Origin: Actinoplanes lobatus
GTDB lineage: Bacteria; Actinomycetota; Actinomycetes; Mycobacteriales; Micromonosporaceae
Reading direction: 5' to 3'
Assembly: GCF_014205215.1 (NCBI RefSeq)
Contig: NZ_JACHNC010000001.1
Coordinates: 4,593,001-4,657,000, forward strand
Length of the DNA stretch: 64,000 bases
In this document: positions 18,620 through 26,970 of the stretch, in pieces
How positions within the stretch are numbered: position 1 is the first letter of the stretch
How the letters are laid out: each line of letters begins with the position of its first letter
Program-made: the position numbers and the translations under genes
Notes under the pieces: model-generated
Told to the model about the DNA's origin: nothing
The model's database searches: none
Seen by the model: the letters and a program-made list of their open reading frames with translations, nothing else

Positions 18620-18651
18620 GAGGGCCGGCACGCGATCGCGTGCCGGCCCTC
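18620..18651. terminator. Bidirectional terminator, 32-bp perfect palindrome
   Basis: GAGGGCCGGCACGCGA is followed directly by its exact reverse complement. It lies between the convergent envelope operon and the sulfonate-type operon and should stop transcription from both sides. Confidence 0.8.
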
Positions 18652-18662
18652 TATCAGCCCGA

Positions 18663-19628
18663 TCAGGCCGGATCCTTGACCCGCCACGCGTCGAGGTCGA
18701 AGTCCTTGCGGATGAACTTCTGCTCGACCAGGAACTGCTTGGTCCCGGCTAGCAGCGTCAGCCCTTCCTGCGAGAACGGCTCCTCCACCCACTGCTCCGG
18801 CTTCAGCGACTGCTCCAGCACCGTCTTCGGGAAGCCCTGAATGCTCACCGAATAGTCGACGAACCCCGGCCAGTCAGCCTTGGCCGCCTTGACCGCCGCG
18901 GTGTGCGCGCCCTGCCACGCGTCGACGATGCCCGGCTTCGCGGCCAGGAACTTCTCGGTGACCACCACCGAACTGGTGCCCAGATACTTGGCGTGGGTCT
19001 CCGACGCCAGGTCGACCACCGGGTAGCCCTTGCCCTTGAGGGCGATGAAGTTGGCGATCGGCACCGCGGCCGCGTCCACATCGCCACGTTCGAGGGCCGC
19101 CTCCACGTCGGAGCTGTAGATGTGCACGACCTCGGCCGGTTTCGCGTTGGCGTCGGCGAGCGCGCCCAGCAGGTAGCGGTGGATGTAGGAGCCGGTCTGC
19201 ACCGCCACCTTCTTACCGGCCAGGTCGGCGACCGACGCCGGGCCGCCGGACTTCTTGGCCAGAATGCCGGCGTCCAGGTTGATCTGCGACTGGGCGATCA
19301 GCCGGGTCGGCTGGCCGGCGCCCTTGGCGACCAGCGCCGGGGTGTCGCCGTACAGGGCCAGGTCGAGTTCGTCGGCGACCAGGGCCTGGTTGAGGTCCGG
19401 GCCGTTCGGGAAGGTGACCACTTTCAGGTCGGTGACCCCGAGCGACGCCAGCGCCGGAACCAGTTTGCCCTGCTTGTGCCAGTAGCCGATCGGCCCGCTG
19501 ATGGCGTTGGAGTTGCCGATCGCGCCGACCCGCAGCACGAAGCTGTCACCCGGCCCGGCGGCCTCGGAGTCGTTGCCGCACGCCCCGGCGGCCAGGAGGA
19601 GAAGCAGGACCATCACACGTCGGACCAT
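18663..19628 (-). CDS. Sulfonate/nitrate-type ABC transporter substrate-binding protein (SsuA/TauA-like lipoprotein)
   Basis: 321 residues from ATG 19628 (GGGAG 8 bases upstream). N-terminal signal MVRRVMVLLLLLAAGACG ends at a lipobox-like Cys. The body has the NMT1/SsuA pattern: FVLRVGAIGNSNAISGPIGY, LALYGDTPALVAKGAG, LAGKKVAVQTGSYIHRYLL, then DAAAVPIANF. It binds an organic anion outside the cell and hands it to the permease. It is the last gene of a five-gene minus-strand operon. Which sulfur compound is taken up is not readable; the redox pair upstream hints at one that needs reductive or oxidative release of sulfur. Confidence 0.78.
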   Translation of the reverse strand: MVRRVMVLLLLLAAGACGNDSEAAGPGDSFVLRVGAIGNSNAISGPIGYWHKQGKLVPALASLGVTDLKVVTFPNGPDLNQALVADELDLALYGDTPALVAKGAGQPTRLIAQSQINLDAGILAKKSGGPASVADLAGKKVAVQTGSYIHRYLLGALADANAKPAEVVHIYSSDVEAALERGDVDAAAVPIANFIALKGKGYPVVDLASETHAKYLGTSSVVVTEKFLAAKPGIVDAWQGAHTAAVKAAKADWPGFVDYSVSIQGFPKTVLEQSLKPEQWVEEPFSQEGLTLLAGTKQFLVEQKFIRKDFDLDAWRVKDPA

Positions 19629-19642
19629 GGTGCCGTCTCCCA

Positions 19643-19999
19643 TCAGGTCAAGGCCGGGGTGATGCGGGCCGGGCCGAGTTCGGGGCCGACCGCCAGGCGG
19701 GCGCCCGGTTTCCGGCCACGGCCCCAGCCGAGTTCGCGGCGGTAGCTGCCGAGCAGCCCGGCGCCGGCCAGGTGCTTCTCGTCGCGCAGCGGGGAGTCCT
19801 CCGGCACCGGATGTGTGTGCGGGGCGACGAACAGGGCGTCCGCCGGGCAGTGCGCCTCGCACATGAAGCAGGTCTGGCAGTCGCTCTGCCGGGCGATCAC
19901 CGGGATCCCGCCAGGGCCGGCCTCGAACACGTTGGTGGGGCACACCGCGATGCAGACGTCGCAGCTCACGCAGCGTTCGGTGGAGAGGACCTCGATCAC
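19643..19999 (-). CDS. 2x[4Fe-4S] ferredoxin subunit
   Basis: 118 residues from GTG 19999, overlapping the FAD-protein stop by 4 bases. Two complete cluster motifs: CVSCDVCIAVCP and CQTCFMCEAHCP. A C-terminal extension of about 45 residues ends the protein. This size and order match the iron-sulfur partner of AprA-type flavoproteins. It would carry electrons to or from the flavoprotein encoded immediately upstream. Confidence 0.82.
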   Translation of the reverse strand: MIEVLSTERCVSCDVCIAVCPTNVFEAGPGGIPVIARQSDCQTCFMCEAHCPADALFVAPHTHPVPEDSPLRDEKHLAGAGLLGSYRRELGWGRGRKPGARLAVGPELGPARITPALT

Positions 20000-21573
20000 G
20001 ACGCCACCGCCAGCTCCCGGCCGGTGACCGCCTCGGGTCGGGTCCACAGCCGGTCCAGGCCGCCGACCGTGAGCCGGTGGTACTGGTTCGGGTCCAGCTG
20101 CGGGAACTCCTCGCGACGTGCCATGCCACGGCTCTCGGTACGGGCGAGCGCACTCGTGTACATCCACCGCGCGTGCGCCACCATGGCCGCCGCCTGCCGC
20201 ACTCCGGGCAGGTCGCCACCGGTCACGACGGCGCCGCCACGCCGGCCGTCCCAGACCGCGTCGAGGTGGGCGAGGGCCGGTTCCAGGCGGGAGGCCGTAC
20301 GCAGGTAGTTCTTGTCGTAGGGGTGCACCTCACGCCGGATGACGTCGAGCGCATCGGCCCTGTCGAAATGCCGCTGGATACCGGCTTCCCCGACCCCGGT
20401 GAGCTTCCGCCGGTTCGCGGCCGCCCCCAGCGCGGTCGCGAACGCGGCGGCACCCCGCCCGGCGAACGTGCCGGACGACATGGCCCACGCCGAGTTGTGG
20501 CTGCCACCACCGGTGAAGGCGCCGCACACCAGCTCCCGGGTGGCGGCGTCACCGGCCGCGTACAGGCCGGGCACCGTGGTGGCGCAGTCGTCGGCGACGA
20601 TCCGGATCCCGCCGGTGCCCCGGACCGTGCCCTCCAGCAGCAGCGTGACCGGGAACTTCTCGGTGAACGGGTTGATCCCGAGCCGGTCGAAGGTGAGGAA
20701 GAAGTTCGGCTGCCCGAGCCGCATCTGCCGCTGCTGTTCCGGGGTGGTCTGGTCGATCTGGCACAGCACGATCCCGGTGCGCAGCAGCTCCTTCGCGATC
20801 ACCGAGCGGCCGCCCTGACTGCCGGCCCCCGCGAGCTGTGTCCCGTCGCCGCGGAAGAACGTCGCGAACCCGTAGTAGGCGGTCTTGGTGACCGAGGTGA
20901 AGGCGGGCGCGATGGCGTACGCCGTGGAGAACTCCATCCCGGACATCTCCGCCCCCGCCTCGGCCGCGAACAGCGCACCGTCGCCGGTCGCGACGTCGCA
21001 GCCGAGCGCCTTGCTCAGGAACGCGCACCCGCCGGTCGCCAGCACCACCGCCTTGGCCCGGACCCGGTAGTCGGTGCCGTGCTGCCGCCGGTGCCCGCGT
21101 ATCCCGGCGACCGTGCCGGTGCCGTCGACAAGCAGTTCGGTGGCCGGGCTGTGGTCGAGGATCCGCACTCCGGCCCGCTTGATCCAGGACCGCATCCGGC
21201 GCATGTACTCGGGCCCCTGCACACCCCGCTTGTGCGGCATGCCGTCGACGATCGGGAACGGGTAGCGGGCCTCGGCCTCGAGACGGTTCATGTTCTCGTA
21301 CGTCTGGTCCAGCACCCGCGCCATCCATCGCCGGTCCTGGAGGAAGCCGCCGAGCTTCTCCCGGCTGGCCATCGCCTTCTCCCGTTGTTCCGGGTCGGGT
21401 TGCACGTACCAGACGCCGGTGCCGCCGGAGGCGGTCGGCCCGCTGGTGCCGCAGTAGCCCTTGTCCAGCAGCAGCACGTCGGCGCCGGCCTCGGCGGCGG
21501 TCAGCGCGGCCCACGTGCCGGCCGGGCCGCCACCGACCACGACCACGTCGGCGGTCAGATCCAGGTTGATCAT
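19996..21573 (-). CDS. FAD-dependent oxidoreductase of the fumarate reductase/AprA-like family
   Basis: 525 residues. N-terminal FAD site DVVVVGGGPAGTWAAL, then GYCGTSGPTASGGTG, LATGG(C), and a C-terminal FAD segment GLYAAGDAATRELVCGAFTGG (shown in part). The family transfers electrons between FAD and a small substrate. The next gene supplies a two-cluster ferredoxin, as in adenylylsulfate reductase (AprAB), but surrounding genes are sulfonate-type transporters. A role in freeing sulfur from an imported organosulfur compound is my inference. Overlaps the ATPase gene by 4 bases. Confidence 0.75.
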   Translation of the reverse strand: MINLDLTADVVVVGGGPAGTWAALTAAEAGADVLLLDKGYCGTSGPTASGGTGVWYVQPDPEQREKAMASREKLGGFLQDRRWMARVLDQTYENMNRLEAEARYPFPIVDGMPHKRGVQGPEYMRRMRSWIKRAGVRILDHSPATELLVDGTGTVAGIRGHRRQHGTDYRVRAKAVVLATGGCAFLSKALGCDVATGDGALFAAEAGAEMSGMEFSTAYAIAPAFTSVTKTAYYGFATFFRGDGTQLAGAGSQGGRSVIAKELLRTGIVLCQIDQTTPEQQRQMRLGQPNFFLTFDRLGINPFTEKFPVTLLLEGTVRGTGGIRIVADDCATTVPGLYAAGDAATRELVCGAFTGGGSHNSAWAMSSGTFAGRGAAAFATALGAAANRRKLTGVGEAGIQRHFDRADALDVIRREVHPYDKNYLRTASRLEPALAHLDAVWDGRRGGAVVTGGDLPGVRQAAAMVAHARWMYTSALARTESRGMARREEFPQLDPNQYHRLTVGGLDRLWTRPEAVTGRELAVAS

Positions 21574-22280
21574 CGGGGGTCCTCCGGTTCGGTCGCGACG
21601 CCCAGCCCGGCCAGCAGTTCGCGGCGCAGGGTGAGCAGTCGTGGATGGTCGATCAGGCGGGGCCGGGGAACGTCGACGATGAACTCCTCGGCGATCCGCC
21701 CGTCGCGCAGCAGCAGCGCCCGGTCGGCGAGCAGCAGCGCCTCCTCGACGTCGTGGGTGACCAGCAGCACCGCCGGCCGATGTTCGGCCCAGAGCCGCGC
21801 GACCAGGCCCTGCGCCTTGAGCCGGGTGAGCGCGTCGAGCGCCCCGAACGGCTCGTCCAACAACAGAAGATCAGGGGTACGGACGAGCGCCCGCGCCAGT
21901 GCGACCCGCTGGGACTCGCCGCCGGACAGGGTGCGCGGCCACGCGTCGGCGCGTGCTTCGAGACCGACCTCGGTCAGCGCGTCGATCGCCCGTTTCCGCA
22001 GGCCGGTGCCGTCCAGCCCGAGGGTGACGTTGCGCCACACCCGGCTCCACGGCATGAGCCGGTGCTCCTGGAAGACGACCGCCCGTTTGTCCGGGACACC
22101 GAAGTCGCCGGTGGCGCCCCGGTCGAGCCCGGCCAGCGCCCGCAGCAGGGTGCTCTTGCCGGATCCGCTGGCGCCGAGCAGCGCCACGAACTCACCCGGC
22201 GCGATGGTGAGATCGACCCCGTCCAGCACGACCCGCCCGTCGAACTCCCGCCGGGCGTCTTCGACAACGACCGCGCTCAC
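21570..22280 (-). CDS. SsuB/TauB-like ABC transporter ATPase
   Basis: 236 residues. Walker A GASGSGKSTLL (about 36-46), Q-loop VVFQEHRLMPW, signature LSGGESQRVALARAL, Walker B LLLLDEPFGALD and switch His in LLVTHDVEEAL. The QEHRLMPW loop is typical of the nitrate/sulfonate/taurine subfamily. It abuts the permease gene and powers import of the ligand captured by the lipoprotein at the operon end. Confidence 0.88.
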   Translation of the reverse strand: MSAVVVEDARREFDGRVVLDGVDLTIAPGEFVALLGASGSGKSTLLRALAGLDRGATGDFGVPDKRAVVFQEHRLMPWSRVWRNVTLGLDGTGLRKRAIDALTEVGLEARADAWPRTLSGGESQRVALARALVRTPDLLLLDEPFGALDALTRLKAQGLVARLWAEHRPAVLLVTHDVEEALLLADRALLLRDGRIAEEFIVDVPRPRLIDHPRLLTLRRELLAGLGVATEPEDPR

Positions 22281-23141
22281 CTACTCACCCGCGAATCCGC
22301 GGCGCCACGCCAGCGCGCGCCGCTCGATCAGCCGGACGAACTGGTCGGTGGCCAGCCCGAGCAGCGCGTACAGGACCAGCACCACGAAGATGACGTCGGT
22401 GCGCAGGAACTCGCGGGCGTCGTTCATCAGGAAGCCGACGCCGCTGGTGGTGGCGGTCTGCTCGGCGACGACCAGGCTCAGCCAGCCGATGCCGAGGGCC
22501 TGGCGCAGCCCGACCAGGATCTGCGGCAGCGCGCCGGGCAGGATGACGCGCCGGATCAGCCCGAACCGGCCCACCCCGCAGGAGCGCGCCGACTCGACGA
22601 GCCGCTCGTCGACGCCCCGGATGCCGTGCAGGACGTTGAGATACAGCGGGAAGATCGGCCCGATCGCGATCAGCGCGACCTTCGCGGATTCGCCGATGCC
22701 GAACCAGATGATGAAGATCGGTACGAGCGCCAGGTGCGGCAGCATGCGCAGCGCCTGGATCGGGGCGTCGACGACGTCCTCGGCGAGCCGGAGCAGCCCG
22801 GCCGCGAGACCGAGCAGCAGCCCCGCCGACAGCCCGATGGCCAGGCCCTTCGCCACCCGGGTCAGCGATACCCCGAGGTGGTGGGCCAGCTCACCGGAGC
22901 CGATCAGCTCCTTGGCGGCGGCGAACACCTCGGCCGGGGTGGGTGTGGTGCTGCCGAGCCATCCGGAGGTGGAGCCGATCTGCCACAGGGCCAGGACGAC
23001 GATGAGCCCGGTGAGGCGGCGGGCCGGGGTGAGGGCGGCGGCGATCCGGCGCCACGGCGGCGGTGCCGTGGGACCGGTGCCGCGGGGTGCGGCGGCCGGG
23101 ACGACCGGTGAACTGCGCCGGTCGAGCACGGATGACGACAT
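22281..23141 (-). CDS. SsuC/TauC-like ABC transporter permease
   Basis: 286 residues with about six membrane helices and the EAA coupling loop (ESARSCGVGRFGLIRRVILP, about 190-209). AAGGAG precedes the ATG. First gene of the operon, downstream of a good sigma-70-like promoter. The order permease, ATPase, flavoprotein, ferredoxin, binding protein is unusual in placing the redox pair inside the transporter operon. Confidence 0.88.
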   Translation of the reverse strand: MSSSVLDRRSSPVVPAAAPRGTGPTAPPPWRRIAAALTPARRLTGLIVVLALWQIGSTSGWLGSTTPTPAEVFAAAKELIGSGELAHHLGVSLTRVAKGLAIGLSAGLLLGLAAGLLRLAEDVVDAPIQALRMLPHLALVPIFIIWFGIGESAKVALIAIGPIFPLYLNVLHGIRGVDERLVESARSCGVGRFGLIRRVILPGALPQILVGLRQALGIGWLSLVVAEQTATTSGVGFLMNDAREFLRTDVIFVVLVLYALLGLATDQFVRLIERRALAWRRGFAGE

Positions 23142-23185
23142 GGCGGCTCCTTCGCATTCCTACGGAAGCAGGAGGAATACGTAGA

Positions 23186-23213
23186 GCCTTAGCCTCTAAA
23201 TCCCATCTGTCAA
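23186..23213 (-). promoter_or_regulatory. Promoter of the sulfonate-type operon
   Basis: On the minus strand a perfect -35 TTGACA and a -10 TAAGGC are separated by 16 bases, 45 bp before the permease ATG. In the leader an inverted repeat ATTCCT-N11-AGGAAT (23156-23178) could be an operator or a hairpin. Confidence 0.55.
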
Positions 23214-23235
23214 CTAGGGAATCGAGGGGTGGGAA

Positions 23236-23282
23236 CTCGCCGGGGCGACCGCGAAGCGGCTGGGGACGGCCGCCCCGGCGAG
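23236..23282 (-). terminator. Terminator of the pectate lyase gene
   Basis: Exact 12-bp arms CTCGCCGGGGCG and CGCCCCGGCGAG around a 23-base centre, only 3 bases after the lyase stop. Confidence 0.55.
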
Positions 23283-23285
23283 CGT

Positions 23286-24056
23286 CTACGGGCCGGTCAC
23301 CCCGGTCGCGACACAGGCCGTACCGTCCGGGCCCTCGCCGATCTTGGTCGGCTCGTCGCCGGTGTCGTTGCCCTCGAACAGGTCGCACAGGCTGATCTCG
23401 TCACCGACCAGGGTCACGCCGTCGATCGTCAGCCGGTCGCCCAGATTGACGTTGATGCCGGCCAGGGTGTCCCCCGGCGCGGTCGCCGTGATGTCCTGCA
23501 TGGTCACCGTCCGCGCCGCCTGCGTGGAGCAGTTGCCGCACGACCGGTAGAGCTTGCCGAAGTCGGAGACCTCGAAGTTCCGGATCGTCACCGAGCCGCC
23601 CGCGCCCCGGTTGTCCTGGAACACCTTGTCGTCGGCGTTCGCCGCGCTGCCGTTCTCGATCACCACGGTCGCGCCGGTTCCCCGGAAGGTGGCCGCGTCC
23701 TCGCCGACGTCCTCCCAGTGCACCCCGCTCAGCGTGCAACTGCCGGCGCAGTGCACGCCGTCGGCCGCCGGGCTGCCCAGGATCACGTTGCGCAGGGTCG
23801 CGCCGTCGGCCAGCTGGAACAGCGGATCCTGGCCCTCGTCCTGGCCGCCGTCACCGAGCGCGCCACCGCCGATGAACCTCTTGTTCTCGCCGTCGAACAC
23901 ACCGCTGACCTCGATCGTCTCGGTCACCACCTGCTCGCCGGTGGCTTCCGGGACCGCGGCCGAGGCGAAGTTCGTGAAGACGACCGCGGCGCCCAGCCCG
24001 AGAGCGACGACCGCCGCCCCGATCACTCTGCTTCTGACATGCCGTAATTGCGCCAT
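23286..24056 (-). CDS. Secreted pectate lyase, polysaccharide lyase family 3
   Basis: 256 residues from ATG 24056 (GAAAGG 7 bases upstream; a longer upstream ATG is less likely). Signal peptide with cleavage near ASA-AVPEA. The PL3 core is plain: DGVHCAGSCTLSGVHWEDVG, then EDAATFRG, GGSVTIRNFEVSDFGKLYRS and the Cys pair in CGNC. PL3 enzymes cut pectate outside the cell by calcium-dependent beta-elimination on a parallel beta-helix. Divergent from the epimerase-like gene, with a palindromic operator candidate between them, as expected for a sugar-regulated gene. Confidence 0.85.
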   Translation of the reverse strand: MAQLRHVRSRVIGAAVVALGLGAAVVFTNFASAAVPEATGEQVVTETIEVSGVFDGENKRFIGGGALGDGGQDEGQDPLFQLADGATLRNVILGSPAADGVHCAGSCTLSGVHWEDVGEDAATFRGTGATVVIENGSAANADDKVFQDNRGAGGSVTIRNFEVSDFGKLYRSCGNCSTQAARTVTMQDITATAPGDTLAGINVNLGDRLTIDGVTLVGDEISLCDLFEGNDTGDEPTKIGEGPDGTACVATGVTGP

Positions 24057-24163
24057 CACGTGCCTTTCGGTAGCAGGGGCGGGTTTCACTCCATAGGCAC
24101 GGATCCTGGCGGAAAGCGGTTTCCTCAAGGTCGCAGAGTTAAGGATCAATTAAGGTACGCTGC

Positions 24164-24178
24164 GGAAACGCCGTTTCC
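24164..24178. promoter_or_regulatory. Candidate operator GGAAACG-C-CGTTTCC
   Basis: Perfect 15-base palindrome with one central base in the divergent gap between pectate lyase and epimerase-like genes; a partial half (GGTTTCC) lies at 24117-24123. The GGAAACG half resembles operators of LacI-type sugar regulators. Confidence 0.45.
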
Positions 24179-24197
24179 AAAAGCAGGGGAGTGCGGG

Positions 24198-25016
24198 ATG
24201 CGATATGTGATCGTGGGCTGCGGCAACGTCGGCATGGAACTCGCCGCCCGCTGGACCCGGGCCGGCCACCACGTCACCGGCACCACCACCACACCCGGCC
24301 GCGTGGACGAGATCGCCGCCGTCTGCACCGACGTCGCCGTACTCCGCGGCAGCGACCACGACGCCCTCGCCGCCACCACCGCGACCGCCGACGCCGTGGT
24401 CCTCACCGTCAGCCCCCGGATCAGCCGATCCTTCGACGCCGGGGCCCGCGTCGCCGAATACGCCGACACGCTCACCGCCACCGCCCGTACCGCCGCGGCC
24501 GCCCACCCCCGGGTGATCTTCACCAGCTCGATCTCCGTCTACGGCCGCGGAACCGCCTCTCCGGTGACCGAGACCAGCCGCCTCACCGACGACCCCGACG
24601 CCTCACCCCGCAACTTCATCGCCGCCGAACAGGCCGTCCTGGCCACCCCGCGCGGCGCGGTCGTGCGCATCCCCGACGTCTACGGCCACCCCCGCGACAT
24701 CGACTACCCCGCCCGGGTCAAGATGGCCCACGACCTGCTCGGCGGCAGCGTCCCCTTCGACGGCGACGCCCTGCTGCACCGCATCGACTACCGCGACGCG
24801 GCCGCCGCCCTCGACTTCGTCGTCACCCACGACCTGACCGGCGCCTACAACGCCGTCCCCGACACGGACATCCCGCCCACCAACCGCGACTTCTTCGCCC
24901 GCATCAGCACCGAACACGGCTGGCCCGCCCTGACCTACCGGGCCGAGATCACCACCCCGCTGCTGCCGGTCAGCTCAGCGAAACTCCGCGCCGCGGGCTT
25001 CCACTTCGCCCACTGA
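24198..25016 (+). CDS. NAD-dependent epimerase/dehydratase-like protein (YeeZ-like)
   Basis: 272 residues from ATG 24198 with AGGGGAG upstream. Rossmann start YVIVGCGNVGMELAARW (GxGxxG), a TSSISVYG motif near residue 112, and VVRIPDVYGHPRD. The canonical YxxxK pair is not obvious, as in atypical SDRs such as YeeZ. It probably acts on a nucleotide sugar or serves as a sensor; the substrate is unknown. The codons are strikingly C-ended. The last 42 bases overlap the convergent membrane-protein gene. Confidence 0.68.
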   Translation: MRYVIVGCGNVGMELAARWTRAGHHVTGTTTTPGRVDEIAAVCTDVAVLRGSDHDALAATTATADAVVLTVSPRISRSFDAGARVAEYADTLTATARTAAAAHPRVIFTSSISVYGRGTASPVTETSRLTDDPDASPRNFIAAEQAVLATPRGAVVRIPDVYGHPRDIDYPARVKMAHDLLGGSVPFDGDALLHRIDYRDAAAALDFVVTHDLTGAYNAVPDTDIPPTNRDFFARISTEHGWPALTYRAEITTPLLPVSSAKLRAAGFHFAH

Positions 25017-25934
25017 CGCCCGATAGGCCCCGGCCGCCAACGCCACCGCCAGCACGACGACGGCCACGTCACTGACGACCGCCAGCACGGTGGACGTCGG
25101 CACATAGGCCGGTGCGAAGGCGGCTCCGACCGCGGCCGCGACCAACCCGGCCGACCAGCCGGCAACCACATGACGAGGCGCCCACGCGGCCCGCCGGGAC
25201 CACACCGACACCAGAACGACGGCGGACACGATCACGGCCACCCGTACGACGACGCCGGTCCAACCGGTGGCCAACCACAGGCCGAGATGGACGGCCAGCA
25301 CCAGCGTCCCGAACAGCAGCGGATGCGGCACCCACCCGGCACCCGGTCGCGGCGCGCGCCGCCACCGAGGTAGCAACGCCGAGCCGACCAGCACCACGAT
25401 CACCGTCACCGCGAGCCCCGACTGCGCCGGGGACAGCAGGAAACCCTTCCGGCCGCCCTCGTCATCCGCGAAGATCAGCAAACTGCCCAGCAGGTAGAGG
25501 ACGCCGACGCCGGCCAGACCACGATTGCCCAGCCAGGGACGACGGTCCCGGAAGAACGCCTCCACCAGCATGATCGGCGCACAGATGCTCAGCAGAACGT
25601 GATTGCCGACGTAGTCGAGCGCCCTCTCGGCGAACCCCGGAGCCGCCCCCGCGAACTCGGTGTCGTCCAGAAACCCCGGATTGAACAGCGACTGATCCAC
25701 CAGCCCCGCCTGCACCACCCCGAACGCCGCCGCGAGCAGCACGATCACCGGCCAGCCGCCCCCACTACGACGAGCGGCCTCCCGAATGAGCACCGCCGCA
25801 CCGCCGTAGAGCGGCCCCAGAAACAGAACCAGAAGCGGATACCAGGTGACCGGAAAGCCGCCCCACGACGCCTCCGCCGCCCACGGTGCCAGCACCAGCA
25901 GCGCCACCACCGGCACCCAGCGCGCACGCCCCAT
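24975..25934 (-). CDS. Multi-pass membrane protein, unknown function
   Basis: 319 residues with about eight hydrophobic helices and few polar motifs; GGGAGG lies before the ATG. Notable segments are VVQAGLVDQSLFNPGF and YVGNHVLLSICAPIMLVEAF between helices. I do not recognise the family. Its end runs 42 bases into the convergent epimerase-like gene. Confidence 0.65.
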   Translation of the reverse strand: MGRARWVPVVALLVLAPWAAEASWGGFPVTWYPLLVLFLGPLYGGAAVLIREAARRSGGGWPVIVLLAAAFGVVQAGLVDQSLFNPGFLDDTEFAGAAPGFAERALDYVGNHVLLSICAPIMLVEAFFRDRRPWLGNRGLAGVGVLYLLGSLLIFADDEGGRKGFLLSPAQSGLAVTVIVVLVGSALLPRWRRAPRPGAGWVPHPLLFGTLVLAVHLGLWLATGWTGVVVRVAVIVSAVVLVSVWSRRAAWAPRHVVAGWSAGLVAAAVGAAFAPAYVPTSTVLAVVSDVAVVVLAVALAAGAYRASVGEVEARGAEFR

Positions 25935-26018
25935 CCCGTCGCCTCCCGTCCAGCCCGCGAGACCTCAACTCTCGCGAACCGCCCGGAAGCCCAGAACCGA
26001 CCAAAGTCGATGAGGACG

Positions 26019-26354
26019 TCAACCGACGTACATGTAGCTGTAGAGCACCGCGAACAACCCCGCCGCCGGAAGCAGGCTCAGCGCCCACCCCGAAGCCGCC
26101 GCGATCTTCGCTCCCCGGAACCGGTACAGCATCGCCCCCAGGAACAACGCCAGAAGAACCGCCCAGGTCAGAGCAGTCCCGATGACAGAACCGGTCCCGT
26201 TGTCGCTGAGCCCCTCCATCCACGCCACCTCGGCCCCCGCGGCCAGGTAGAAGAACGGAATCGCCCCCGCGATCACCCACAACGTCCTGCCGAACACCGA
26301 CGCGGTAACCCGCAGACCCCGCTCTTCCCCGATCATGGCGACATTCTCACCCAT
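26019..26354 (-). CDS. Small membrane protein
   Basis: 111 residues if begun at ATG 26354 (GGGGG about 8 bases upstream; ATG 26369 and 26336 are alternatives). Three hydrophobic helices, the last ending the protein. No family recognised. It lies 80 bp upstream of, and in the same direction as, the larger membrane protein, so they may be one unit. Confidence 0.5.
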   Translation of the reverse strand: MGENVAMIGEERGLRVTASVFGRTLWVIAGAIPFFYLAAGAEVAWMEGLSDNGTGSVIGTALTWAVLLALFLGAMLYRFRGAKIAAASGWALSLLPAAGLFAVLYSYMYVG

Positions 26355-26474
26355 CAGATCAACCCCCATTCCCGGTACGGGCTACGCGAACCCGCCGTAC
26401 CAGACCCGCGAGCCGCTGCCCACTCGCGCCTTTGCCGCGCCCGCCGGGCTGAGCTGCCCACTCACCCCGCCATA

Positions 26475-26480
26475 TACGAT
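26475..26480 (+). promoter_or_regulatory. -10 element for a leaderless transcript
   Basis: TACGAT followed by six bases and the ATG at 26487, with no ribosome site: the TANNNT-N6-ATG arrangement of leaderless actinobacterial genes. Confidence 0.4.
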
Positions 26481-26486
26481 CCGCCG

Positions 26487-26936
26487 ATGTCGTCCATCGC
26501 CTCGCTGCACATCGTGAAGATCGGTGATCTGCCGGCCATCGCCAGCGCCGCCGGCCGGGAACGTGCGTGGGAGGCGATCCAGCAGTCAGGCAGGGAACCC
26601 GGCGAGGAATACGGCTGGTCCGGCTACGTCATGATGAACGTCCTGGACAATCTGGACAATCTGGACGTAACGCTGGAGAACCCCGACCTCCATGAAGCGG
26701 CCGAGGCGATCAGCGCGGAATTCGGCTACACCACGCTGATCACCAGCGACGCCAAGGAATTCCTCGACCGGCTCGACCCGGCCGCCTACGAGATCGACGA
26801 CCTGCTCGACGGCCCCGTCGACCTGCAACTCGACGCCGAAGAATCCCGCCACGCGATGGAGGACACGCTGTCGCTATTGCGCAAGGCAATCGCCGACCTC
26901 GCCGACGACGAGATACTCCTGCTCACCATCGGCTGA
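26487..26936 (+). CDS. Hypothetical acidic protein
   Basis: 149 residues from ATG 26487. Soluble, strongly acidic, with VMMNVLDNLDNLDVTLENPD in which a DNL triplet repeats (the DNA repeats tctggacaa). No known domain recognised. No Shine-Dalgarno sequence, but a -10 TACGAT six bases upstream suggests leaderless expression. Followed after 34 bp by another leaderless-looking gene. Confidence 0.6.
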   Translation: MSSIASLHIVKIGDLPAIASAAGRERAWEAIQQSGREPGEEYGWSGYVMMNVLDNLDNLDVTLENPDLHEAAEAISAEFGYTTLITSDAKEFLDRLDPAAYEIDDLLDGPVDLQLDAEESRHAMEDTLSLLRKAIADLADDEILLLTIG

Positions 26937-26970
26937 CCGAAGCCATTTCCGCGGCCCGTAGGATCGCCCG

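Noticed and set aside
20077..23184. 1035-codon plus-strand frame across the sulfonate-type operon
   Set aside because: It is antisense to four genes with complete catalytic motifs; no domain of its own.
24060..24150. Riboswitch in the pectate lyase leader
   Set aside because: Some GAAACC/GTGAAACC strings recall riboswitch cores, but I could not build a consistent paired core for any known class.
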